Below are positions 1 to 7,598 of a stretch of DNA of 21,512 nt, piece by piece. How positions within the stretch are numbered: the stretch's first letter is position 1; each line of letters opens with the position of its first letter. The notes under the pieces are model-generated. The model searched no databases. It had not been told where the DNA came from and saw only the letters and a program-made list of their open reading frames with translations. This DNA comes from Verrucomicrobiota bacterium (GTDB lineage: Bacteria > Verrucomicrobiota > Verrucomicrobiia > Opitutales > Opitutaceae). A program made the translations under genes and the position numbers. The stretch is taken from NCBI GenBank assembly GCA_023457035.1, contig JAEWNN010000187.1, positions 1 to 21,512 of the forward strand. The letters run 5' to 3'.

Positions 1-947
<947 letters not shown>

Positions 948-953
948 GGCGGC

Positions 954-2888
954 TTACTTGGCTCCGATCTTGGCGAGGAGTTGGGCGAGCATGTCGCGGA
1001 CGTTGGCGCGGACGTGGATGAAGTCGTCGATGCCGGCCTGCTTGTAGGCGTCGACCGTGGCCTGCTCGGCCGGGAGGCCGGCGAGGATGGCAACGATGCC
1101 AGGCTTGGCGGCCTTCAGTGCAGAGGCGAAGGCGGGGACGAGCGTGGGATAGGTGTCGTCGGTCGAGCACAGGACGGCGATCGGCGCACCGGACGCCGCG
1201 GCGGCCTTGGCGGCCTCCTCGGCGGATTCGAAGGCCTGCTTGCCCGTGGCCTCGAAGCCGGCGACGGCGAAGAAGCCGGCCGAGAAGTCGGCGCGGGGCT
1301 TGTGCTGTTTGACCGGGCCCATCTTCGCGAGGAAGACCTGCGGGCGCTTGCCACCGTTGGCGGCAGCATAGCGATCGGAGATCGCGCGTAGGGCCTCGAA
1401 ACCTTCGGCGGCGCGCCAAGCCTTGACCGGGGTGACGGTCACGGCGGTGGTGGCCGGAGCCGGGACGGCCGGGGTGGCCGCGACGGCGGAGGCGCCCAGC
1501 GGCTTCTCCTTGAGGTTCGGGAAGAGGTTCGTGCCGAGGACCGAGAGACGGCGGGTATCGAGAGCCTTGCGCTTGTCGGCCGCGGAGGCGGCGACGAGCT
1601 TCTGGATCTCACCGGCGGCGAGGGCCGCGGCGAAACCACCCTGCTTCTCGATGGTCTGGAAGATCGCCCAAGCCTTGCGGGCGAGCTCGTCGGTGTACTT
1701 CTCGACGAGCCAGGAGCCGCCGGCGGCGTCGGCCACCTCGGCGAAGTTAAATTCCTCGGACAGCATGATCGCGATGTTGCGCGCGATACGCTGGGAGAAC
1801 TCGTCGGGCGTGCGGACAACCTCGTCGAACGCGCCGACCTGCACGCTGTCCACGCCGCCGAGGACCGCCGAGAGGGCCTCGGTGGTGGTGCGGAGCATGT
1901 TCACGTATGGGTCGAGCACGGTCTTGTTGAAGAGCGCCGTGCGGGCGTGGACGGTGGCCTGCGCGGCGAGCGAGGCGTCGCCGTAGGCGGAGACCACGCG
2001 GGCCCAGAGGAGGCGGAACGCGCGGAACTTCGCGAGCTCGGGGAAGAACTGGGAACCGATCGCGAAACTGAAGGCGAAGCGCGGCGCGGCGGTCTTGGCG
2101 TCGACCTTCGCGGCCTCGAGGCGGCGGAAGTACTCGACGGCCATCGCGATCGCGACGGCGAGTTCCTGGGCGGAATTGCCACCGCCCTCGACCACGAAGC
2201 CGGCGTCGACGCCGATGGTTTTCACGGCCGGGGCATTCTTGGCGGCGAAGGCCGTCCAGGCGGCGAGCTCGATCGAGGCGGCCTCGAGCGTGAGCCCGAG
2301 TTTGCCGGTCGCGGCGAGTTCGGCGAGCGGATCGGCGGTGACGGCGCCCTGGAGGGCGGACCACGGCTCACCGCGGGACTTCAGCGCGGCGCCGAAGGTC
2401 TGCTCGATCGCGGCGGCGGAGGCGCCGACGGGGGCGAGGACCGGCGCACCGGCGAAGTGGATATCCTTGAGCGCCGCGGTGAGGGCGGCGGCATCGGCCG
2501 CGAAGGCGGCCGGAAGCAGGACGGCGTTCTGACCGCGCTCGAGGGCGGCGAGAAGAGCCTTGTTGAAATCGGCGGCGGACGCGGCCGGGATCGCCTGCGC
2601 AATGCGCCAGGCGATCTCGCCCTTGGCGCCACGGGCATGGGCGCCGCGGAGGAAGGGCGCCTGGCCGGGCAGCGTGTCGCGGTGCGGCACGGCTTCGACC
2701 ATACCGCGATGGTAGAGCGGCTGCAGGTCGATGCCATCGGCCGTGCGCGTCACGAGTTTCTTCTCGAACGGCACGCCGAGCAGCTCCTTCTCGACGGTTT
2801 CGCGCCAGACGCGGCGAAGCGTCTCGGCATCGGGGATCGCGTTGCCGCCGGACGGCGACGCGGTGGGTGAGTCCAACTTTGAGCTCAT
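954..2888 (-). CDS. mutA: methylmalonyl-CoA mutase small (non-catalytic) subunit
   Basis: This is the structural partner of MutB in the heterodimeric mutase. It is 644 residues, close to the usual length of small subunits. It repeats the barrel-plus-flavodoxin layout of MutB, but its C-terminal domain (about residues 515-644) reads KMGPVKQHKPRADF where a cobalamin-binding subunit would carry DxHxxG. It therefore should not bind B12, as is normal for this subunit. An in-frame extension reaches 3002, but I chose the ATG at 2888: the extra 38 residues (MARDDGGVL...) do not look like the family, and a plausible promoter lies directly upstream at 2907-2934. The leader before the ATG is pyrimidine-rich and has no ribosome-binding site. 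The gene is first in a mutA-mutB operon, divergent from mce. Confidence 0.93.
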   Translation of the reverse strand: MSSKLDSPTASPSGGNAIPDAETLRRVWRETVEKELLGVPFEKKLVTRTADGIDLQPLYHRGMVEAVPHRDTLPGQAPFLRGAHARGAKGEIAWRIAQAIPAASAADFNKALLAALERGQNAVLLPAAFAADAAALTAALKDIHFAGAPVLAPVGASAAAIEQTFGAALKSRGEPWSALQGAVTADPLAELAATGKLGLTLEAASIELAAWTAFAAKNAPAVKTIGVDAGFVVEGGGNSAQELAVAIAMAVEYFRRLEAAKVDAKTAAPRFAFSFAIGSQFFPELAKFRAFRLLWARVVSAYGDASLAAQATVHARTALFNKTVLDPYVNMLRTTTEALSAVLGGVDSVQVGAFDEVVRTPDEFSQRIARNIAIMLSEEFNFAEVADAAGGSWLVEKYTDELARKAWAIFQTIEKQGGFAAALAAGEIQKLVAASAADKRKALDTRRLSVLGTNLFPNLKEKPLGASAVAATPAVPAPATTAVTVTPVKAWRAAEGFEALRAISDRYAAANGGKRPQVFLAKMGPVKQHKPRADFSAGFFAVAGFEATGKQAFESAEEAAKAAAASGAPIAVLCSTDDTYPTLVPAFASALKAAKPGIVAILAGLPAEQATVDAYKQAGIDDFIHVRANVRDMLAQLLAKIGAK

Positions 2889-2906
2889 GAGAAAAAGGGG
2901 TTGGTA

Positions 2907-2934
2907 GTTATGATGTGGGATTGCCCAACGGCAA
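2907..2934 (-). promoter_or_regulatory. candidate mutAB promoter overlapping a short palindrome
   Basis: Read on the minus strand, TTGCCG (2929-2934) and CATAAC (2907-2912) are separated by 16 bases; each matches the sigma-70 boxes at 4 of 6 positions. The predicted transcript would start about 12 bases before the mutA ATG. The -35 box is part of a perfect inverted repeat, TTGCC-CAAC-GGCAA (2921-2934), which could be an operator. This rests on pattern only. Confidence 0.35.
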
Positions 2935-3090
2935 GCAGTCGCCACACTGCGCGCAACTTTGTCCGCGAAACACGCCAGCACTCCTCCGTCGTCGCGAGCC
3001 ACACGCTGGACTCGAAGGGCCGAGATGGATGTTGACGTTCACGGCCAAAATAACACCCCCTAATCAAATCTTTTGGCAAGATAAGTTTCC

Positions 3091-3510
3091 ATGATTAACA
3101 AGATCGATCACTTGGGTATCGCCGTGAAGTCCATCGACGAAGCGGCGAAGTATTATGAGACCGCGCTCGGTCTGAAGTGCACCGGCCGCGAGGAGGTCCC
3201 GTCCCAGAAGGTGAAGACCGCCTTCTTCCAGGCCGGCGAGACCAACATCGAACTGCTCGAGCCCACGGCGCCCGACAGCCCGATCGCGAAGTTCCTCGAG
3301 AAGAACCCGAACGGCGGCATCCACCACGTCGCGTTCGGCACGACCGACATCACCGGCCAACTCGCGCAGGCCAAGGGCGCCGGCGTGCAGCTGATCCACG
3401 AGGTGCCGTTCACCGGCGCCCACAGCAAGCTCGTCGCCTTCCTGCACCCGAAGGCCACCTACGGCGTGCTCACCGAGTTCTGCTGCGACGCGCCCGACGC
3501 GAAGCACTGA
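3091..3510 (+). CDS. mce: methylmalonyl-CoA epimerase
   Basis: The enzyme converts (R)- to (S)-methylmalonyl-CoA, linking the mutase to the decarboxylase. At 139 residues it is a typical single-chain member of the vicinal-oxygen-chelate (glyoxalase) fold. The N-terminal KIDHLGIAV carries metal ligand His7; NIELLEP supplies the Glu54 region; GGIHHVAF carries His78/79; and VLTEF carries Glu129. These match the four-ligand pattern of the family. The ATG at 3091 opens directly on the conserved IDHLGIAV segment, so the start is secure. It lies 202 bases from the divergent mutA start and 31 bases before mmdA, with which it probably shares a transcript. The region just upstream (3044-3090) is noticeably A+T-richer than its surroundings, but I see no convincing promoter pair. 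No Shine-Dalgarno sequence. Confidence 0.95.
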   Translation: MINKIDHLGIAVKSIDEAAKYYETALGLKCTGREEVPSQKVKTAFFQAGETNIELLEPTAPDSPIAKFLEKNPNGGIHHVAFGTTDITGQLAQAKGAGVQLIHEVPFTGAHSKLVAFLHPKATYGVLTEFCCDAPDAKH

Positions 3511-3541
3511 GCTGAACCCACCAACCCTCAGCCGTTTCTCC

Positions 3542-5095
3542 ATGCCTATCTCACCCAAAATGCTCGAAACCCTTGAGCGCCGCCGGAAGACCGTTCTGGC
3601 CAGCGGCGGCGAGGAAAAGATCAAGGAGCGCAACGCCAAGGGCCTGCTCACGGCGCGCCAGCGCCTGCTCGAGCTCTTCCAGCCCGGCACCTTCCAGGAA
3701 ACCGGCATGCACATCGAGCACGCCGGCGAGCACTTCGGCATGAAGGGCAAGGTCCTTCCCGCCGACGGCGTCATCGCCGGTGTCGGCTACGTCGACGGCC
3801 GCCCGGTCGCCGCGTTCAGCCAGGACTTCCTCGTCTCCGGCGGCTCGCTCGGCAGCAAGCACGCCCAGAAGATCGCCGACCTGCAGGACTACGCCGCCAA
3901 GGCCGGCATCCCGCTCATCGGCATCAACGACTCGGGCGGCGCCCGTATTCAGGAAGGCGTCATGGCCCTCTCCGGCTACGCCAAGGTTTTCTTCCGCAAC
4001 GTGATCCTCTCCGGCCTCGTGCCGCAGTTCTCGATCATCGCCGGCCCGTGCGCCGGCGGCGCAGCCTACTCCCCCGCCCTGACCGACTTCTTGATCATGA
4101 CCAAGAAGAACGCCCAGATGTTCATCTGCGGCCCCGAGGTCATCAAGGCGGCCACCGGCCAGACCTCCACCCTCGACCAGTTCGCCACCGCCGAGGCCCA
4201 CGCCACCGTCAGCGGCAACATCCACTTCGTGGCCGAGGACGACAAGCACGCCATCGCCATCGCCAAGAAGGTCCTCACCTTCCTGCCCTCCAACAACATG
4301 ATCGATCCGCCGCACAAGCTGCCGGCCACGATCGACATGAGCGAGGACCCCGAGATCAACAAGCTCGTCCCCGAGGATCCGAAGCAGCCGCTCGACACCG
4401 CCAAGGTGATCGAGCGCATCGTCGACGGCGGCGACTTCTGCGAGGTCCAGCGCGACTTCGCCAAGAACATCATCGTCGGCTTCGCCCGTATCCAGGGCAT
4501 CGTCGTCGGTATCATCGCCAACCAGTCCACGCAGAAGGCCGGCACGCTCGACATCGACGCCTCCGACAAGGGCGCGCGCTTCATCCGCACCTGCAACTGC
4601 TTCAACATTCCGCTGGTCACCCTCGTCGACACCGGTGGCTTCCTCCCCGGCCTGCAACAGGAGCGCGGTGGCATCATCCGCCACGGCGCGAAGATGCTCT
4701 TCGCCTACTCCGCCTCCACCGTGCCGAAGGTCACCCTCGTCATGCGCAAGGCCTACGGCGGCGCTTTCATTGCGATGTGCTGCCGCGACCTCGGGGCCGA
4801 CGCCGTCTACGCTTGGCCCACCGCCGAGATCGCCGTCATGGGAGCCGAGGGTGCCGCGAAGATCCTCTTCAAGAAGGAGATCACTTCCGCGGCCGACCCG
4901 AAGGCCAAGGAGGCCGAACTCGTCGCCGACTACCGTGAGAAGTTCGCTTCTCCGTACCAGGCGGCCGGCGCCGGCCTTGTGACCGACGTCATCACGCCCG
5001 CCCAGACCCGTGGCATCCTCGCCATGGCACTGCGCAATTCGCTGTCCAAGCGCGAGACGCGCCCGCCGAAGAAGCACGGCAACATGCCGCTATGA
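3542..5095 (+). CDS. mmdA: methylmalonyl-CoA decarboxylase alpha subunit (carboxyltransferase)
   Basis: A 517-residue acyl-CoA carboxyltransferase. It moves the carboxyl group of (S)-methylmalonyl-CoA to carrier-bound biotin, releasing propionyl-CoA. Two crotonase-fold halves are visible. The N-half has NDSGGARIQEG (130-139) and AGPCAGGAAYSPA (167-179). The C-half has DTGGFLPG (363-370), ERGGIIRHGAK (374-384) and YGGAFIAM (405-412). The glycine-rich turns form the oxyanion holes. The same family includes propionyl-CoA carboxylase beta chains and 12S transcarboxylase. The neighbouring gamma-like, biotin-carrier and OadB-type genes, and the absence of any biotin carboxylase in the window, favour the sodium-pump decarboxylase role. 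The stop overlaps the next start as ATGA (5092-5095). The 33-base leader is C/T-rich with no ribosome-binding site. Confidence 0.95.
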   Translation: MPISPKMLETLERRRKTVLASGGEEKIKERNAKGLLTARQRLLELFQPGTFQETGMHIEHAGEHFGMKGKVLPADGVIAGVGYVDGRPVAAFSQDFLVSGGSLGSKHAQKIADLQDYAAKAGIPLIGINDSGGARIQEGVMALSGYAKVFFRNVILSGLVPQFSIIAGPCAGGAAYSPALTDFLIMTKKNAQMFICGPEVIKAATGQTSTLDQFATAEAHATVSGNIHFVAEDDKHAIAIAKKVLTFLPSNNMIDPPHKLPATIDMSEDPEINKLVPEDPKQPLDTAKVIERIVDGGDFCEVQRDFAKNIIVGFARIQGIVVGIIANQSTQKAGTLDIDASDKGARFIRTCNCFNIPLVTLVDTGGFLPGLQQERGGIIRHGAKMLFAYSASTVPKVTLVMRKAYGGAFIAMCCRDLGADAVYAWPTAEIAVMGAEGAAKILFKKEITSAADPKAKEAELVADYREKFASPYQAAGAGLVTDVITPAQTRGILAMALRNSLSKRETRPPKKHGNMPL

Positions 5096-5481
5096 TCTCG
5101 AAACTCTTCCTCGTCACGGGGGCGACGATCGCCGCCTCCTCCGACGCCGGCGCGATGGAGACGTTCAAGGACATCCTTCTGGTCGTCTTCCTGGCCGTCG
5201 CCGTCGTCTGGCTGCTCATCGACGCCCGTCGCAACCTCATCGCTACCTATGGCGGCGGGGTTGCCCCGGCGCCTGTCGCCGCCGCAGTCTCGGCTCCCGC
5301 CTCCCGTCCGGCTCCGGCCGGCCAGCCCGCGCCCGAGATTCTCGCGGTCATCGCCGCCGCGGTGCACACCGCACTCGGCCGCTCCGCCCGGATCGTCTCC
5401 ATCGCCACCGACGACGATGACGCCCAAGTCTGGGCCGTCGAAGGCCGGCGCGCCATCTACGCCACCCGCAAAGTCCGCTAA
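5092..5481 (+). CDS. OadG/MmdD gamma-like membrane anchor, tail-bearing paralogue A
   Basis: A 129-residue single-span protein, probably the gamma-type anchor holding the carboxyltransferase to the membrane part of the decarboxylase. Residues 25-43 form one hydrophobic helix (ILLVVFLAVAVVWLL core), followed by an Ala/Pro linker (55-80) and a conserved tail (81-129). The tail contains PEILAVIAAAV, ARIVSI, a tryptophan, VEGRR and a basic RKVR end. The same tail recurs in three other proteins of this window (6013-6381, 17196-17609, 17790-18299). The start overlaps the mmdA stop by ATGA; Met22 is an alternative start just before the helix. It lies 24 bases upstream of the biotin carrier. The assignment comes from topology and position; the tail is short and its function is inferred. 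Confidence 0.75.
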   Translation: MISKLFLVTGATIAASSDAGAMETFKDILLVVFLAVAVVWLLIDARRNLIATYGGGVAPAPVAAAVSAPASRPAPAGQPAPEILAVIAAAVHTALGRSARIVSIATDDDDAQVWAVEGRRAIYATRKVR

Positions 5482-5505
5482 CTCCCCGCAACCAATTCCT
5501 CTCGA

Positions 5506-5883
5506 ATGAAAAAGCTCCGCATCACCGTCGAAGGCAAAGCCTACGAAGTCCTCGTCGAAACGCTCGACGCCACCGCCGCCAGCGTTGCCACATCCGTGGC
5601 CAGCGCTCCGGTCTCCGCCCCGGTCGTGGCTCCCGCCGCCCCGGCCCCGAAGGCCATCGCCGCCGCCGGCCCCGGCGTCGTCACCTGCCCGCTCGCGGGC
5701 AAGGTTGTCGCCGTCGAGGTGAAGGTGGGCGACACCGTCACCGCCGAGCAGGCCCTCGTCACCATCGAGGCCATGAAGATGAACACCTACGTCTATGCCC
5801 CGCAGGCGGGCAAGGTCACCGAGGTGCTCGTCAAGGCCGGTGACGCCGTCGAGGAAGGCGCCGTGATGGTGCGCCTCGGCTAA
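5506..5883 (+). CDS. mmdC: biotin carboxyl carrier protein of methylmalonyl-CoA decarboxylase
   Basis: A 125-residue carrier whose biotin shuttles CO2 from MmdA to the OadB-type pump. The N-terminus (MKKLRITVEGKAYEVLVE) is the standard leader of decarboxylase carriers. It is followed by an Ala/Pro/Val-rich flexible hinge (about 22-57) and a biotinyl domain (57-125). Biotin would attach to Lys91 in EAMKMN (88-93); VKVGDTV and VKAGDAVEEG are the usual symmetric turns around it. The ligase that would load it, birA, is about 3 kb downstream. It is the last gene before a strong terminator (5902-5934), so the alpha subunit and carrier can be transcribed separately from the pump subunits. Very secure. 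Confidence 0.95.
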   Translation: MKKLRITVEGKAYEVLVETLDATAASVATSVASAPVSAPVVAPAAPAPKAIAAAGPGVVTCPLAGKVVAVEVKVGDTVTAEQALVTIEAMKMNTYVYAPQAGKVTEVLVKAGDAVEEGAVMVRLG

Positions 5884-5901
5884 GCGCCTCTTCTGCCTCC
5901 T

Positions 5902-5934
5902 GGGCGGGACCGGTTTTCGGTCCCGCCCTTTTTT
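5902..5934 (+). terminator. intrinsic terminator after the mce-mmdA-biotin carrier genes
   Basis: A perfect 10-bp stem (GGGCGGGACC 5902-5911 with GGTCCCGCCC 5919-5928) encloses a 7-base loop and is followed directly by six T. It begins 18 bases after the carrier stop codon. Confidence 0.92.
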
Positions 5935-6012
5935 GTGGAGATTCGGGAAGTGCCCGGCCACGCTCCGCGCACGAGTATTGTCCCGCGTCTCCATCAACCG
6001 CTCCGCCGTCGA

Positions 6013-6381
6013 ATGCACGTCGCCCTCCTCTCCTCGTCTCCTGTCGTCGCCGCGGCCGAGCCGACCGCACAACCGATCTCGGTCGAAACCGCCCTGCTCG
6101 TCGTCCTGGGTATCGCACTGATGTTCGCGTTCAAGGCGATCGCCCACCTGCAACGCCAGGTCGAAGGTCTCCACGCGGCCGCCCGCAAACCCAAACCGCC
6201 GGCAGTGCCCGTCGTCGGCGACGCCGGCATCTCGCCCGAGGTGCTCGCCGTGATCGCGGCTGCAGTGGTCGAGGAAATGGGCGAGGAGGCGCGCATCGTC
6301 GCCATCAGCATGGAGACCCATAACAACACCTGGTCGATCGAGGGGCGTCGCCAGATCTTCGGCTCCCGCAAGGTCCGCTGA
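6013..6381 (+). CDS. OadG/MmdD gamma-like membrane anchor, tail-bearing paralogue B
   Basis: A 122-residue protein with the same plan as the one at 5092-5481. Residues 24-43 form a single transmembrane helix (ETALLVVLGIALMFAF core), followed by a short linker and the conserved tail 74-122. The tail contains SPEVLAVIAAAV, ARIVAIS, TWSIEGRRQIF and GSRKVR. The frame is open upstream to a GTG at 5935, but that lies against the terminator, so I prefer the ATG at 6013. It follows the terminator by 78 bases and must either have its own promoter or depend on read-through; I see no convincing promoter boxes. It is 21 bases upstream of the TerC gene. Function is inferred from the shared tail, the single helix and the operon. 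Confidence 0.72.
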   Translation: MHVALLSSSPVVAAAEPTAQPISVETALLVVLGIALMFAFKAIAHLQRQVEGLHAAARKPKPPAVPVVGDAGISPEVLAVIAAAVVEEMGEEARIVAISMETHNNTWSIEGRRQIFGSRKVR

Positions 6382-6402
6382 CCCTTCTCTCACCGCCTTT
6401 CC

Positions 6403-7419
6403 ATGGACCCCACCAAGCTCCTGTGGATCATCTTCTGGTCCACGTTCGTCCTGGTTTCCGCCATCGACTACGCCGTCGTCACCCATCGCAAGAAGCCGAT
6501 CGGGGTGCAGTCGGCGCTGCGCTGGACCGCCCTTTGGGTCCTCGTCGCGCTGGGCTTCTCGATCGCCATCTACAAGCTCCATCCCGAAGGCAAGGCGGTC
6601 TTCCTGGAGTACATCTCGGGCTACCTCACCGAGTATTCACTTTCTGTTGACAACCTCTTCGTCTTCATCCTCATCTTCTCGCTGATGGGCGTGAAGGACG
6701 TCGCCCAGCCCAAGCTCATCAAGCTGGGCATCTACCTCTCGATCGTTCTGCGCGTCGTCTTCATCGTTTTCGGCATCGCGCTCGTCACCCAGTTCGCGTG
6801 GCTGCTCTACCTCTTCGGCGCGCTGCTGATCTGGACCGCCTGGAAGATGATCGCCACCGAGGAGGACGACCAGGTCCAACCCGAGAAGAACATCCTCTAT
6901 CGCGCGGCCGCCAAGCTTCTCCCTGTCCACAACGACCCGCAGGAGAACAAACGCCTCTTCGCCCGCTACGACGGCAGGTTCTACATCACACCCTTCTTCC
7001 TGGTCTTCGTGGTCATCGGCTCGACCGACGTGCTGTTCGCCGTCGACTCCATCCCCGCGATCATGGGCATCAGCCAGGACCCGTTCGTCGTCCTCACCTC
7101 CAACATCTTCGCCGTCCTCGGGCTCAATTCCCTCTTCTTCGCCATCCGCGGTATCATGGGGCTGTTCCGATTCCTCAAGCACGGCGTGAGCATCATTCTT
7201 TTCTTCATCGGCGGAAAGATGATCGTCCCGGGCCTCGGCCACCTGCTCGATCTGCTCGGCGCCCATGCCGTCGGGCACGGGCTTGAGGGCACCGAGCACT
7301 GGTTCAAGGTCCACACTTCCGCATCCCTGCTCGTCATCGGGCTGATCCTTCTGGTCTCCATTGTCATGTCGGTCTGGTACGAGAAGGACGCCCACCCCGA
7401 TTTGCCCGAGAAGACCTGA
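6403..7419 (+). CDS. TerC/Alx-family integral membrane protein
   Basis: A 338-residue polytopic protein with about nine predicted hydrophobic helices. It carries both family signatures: YLTEYSLSVDNLFVF (74-88), and STDVLFAVDSIPAI in the second half. The paired acidic motifs are the presumed ion-binding sites. Characterised relatives such as Escherichia coli Alx and Bacillus TerC-type proteins act in manganese export or are linked to tellurite resistance and to metalation of secreted proteins. It lies between a gamma-like anchor and the OadG/OadB pair, 27 bases before oadG, with no terminator on either side. It is therefore probably expressed with the sodium pump. Why a TerC protein sits in a decarboxylase operon is unclear. 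Family assignment is very secure; substrate is not known. Confidence 0.93.
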   Translation: MDPTKLLWIIFWSTFVLVSAIDYAVVTHRKKPIGVQSALRWTALWVLVALGFSIAIYKLHPEGKAVFLEYISGYLTEYSLSVDNLFVFILIFSLMGVKDVAQPKLIKLGIYLSIVLRVVFIVFGIALVTQFAWLLYLFGALLIWTAWKMIATEEDDQVQPEKNILYRAAAKLLPVHNDPQENKRLFARYDGRFYITPFFLVFVVIGSTDVLFAVDSIPAIMGISQDPFVVLTSNIFAVLGLNSLFFAIRGIMGLFRFLKHGVSIILFFIGGKMIVPGLGHLLDLLGAHAVGHGLEGTEHWFKVHTSASLLVIGLILLVSIVMSVWYEKDAHPDLPEKT

Positions 7420-7446
7420 CCACACCCTGCGTAATCCCACCCCCTC

Positions 7447-7587
7447 ATGGACAATCTCACCTTCGGCTTGACCATGTTACTCGTCGGAATGGGCGGCACC
7501 CTGCTCACCCTGTTCCTCGTTGCAGCACTCATCCGCGCCCTCACCTCGGCCTTCCCGCCCTCCGCGGATAACGAAACCCAGGACTAG
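7447..7587 (+). CDS. oadG: short OadG-family gamma subunit (46 aa)
   Basis: A very small gene that is easily missed. It encodes 46 residues: MDNLTFGLTMLLVGMGG, a continuous hydrophobic helix through about residue 32, then an acidic end (ADNETQD). The pattern FGLTxxLVGMGxxxLxLxL is typical of the OadG/MmdD gamma family, which stabilises the sodium-translocating decarboxylase complex in the membrane. It has none of the C-terminal tail found on the four other gamma-like proteins of the window. It lies 27 bases after terC and 11 bases before the OadB start, a classic gamma-beta pairing. The start follows a C-rich leader without a ribosome-binding site. Length is below most gene-finder thresholds, but composition, spacing and family pattern agree. 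Confidence 0.82.
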   Translation: MDNLTFGLTMLLVGMGGTLLTLFLVAALIRALTSAFPPSADNETQD

Positions 7588-7598
7588 CCCCACCCGCC

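Noticed and set aside
2889..3002. 38-residue N-terminal extension of mutA
   Set aside because: It does not resemble the family, and it overlaps the candidate promoter and palindrome; the ATG at 2888 fits better.
3551..5077. Long minus-strand frame opposite mmdA
   Set aside because: Antisense shadow of a secure gene; no motif or start signal of its own.
6382..6402. Manganese riboswitch (yybP-ykoY) before the TerC gene, as is common for alx/terC relatives
   Set aside because: Only 21 bases separate terC from the preceding gene, too little for a riboswitch.
4930..6582. Long minus-strand frame covering gamma-like and biotin-carrier genes
   Set aside because: It would run antisense through four supported genes and through the terminator hairpin; composition is low-complexity.
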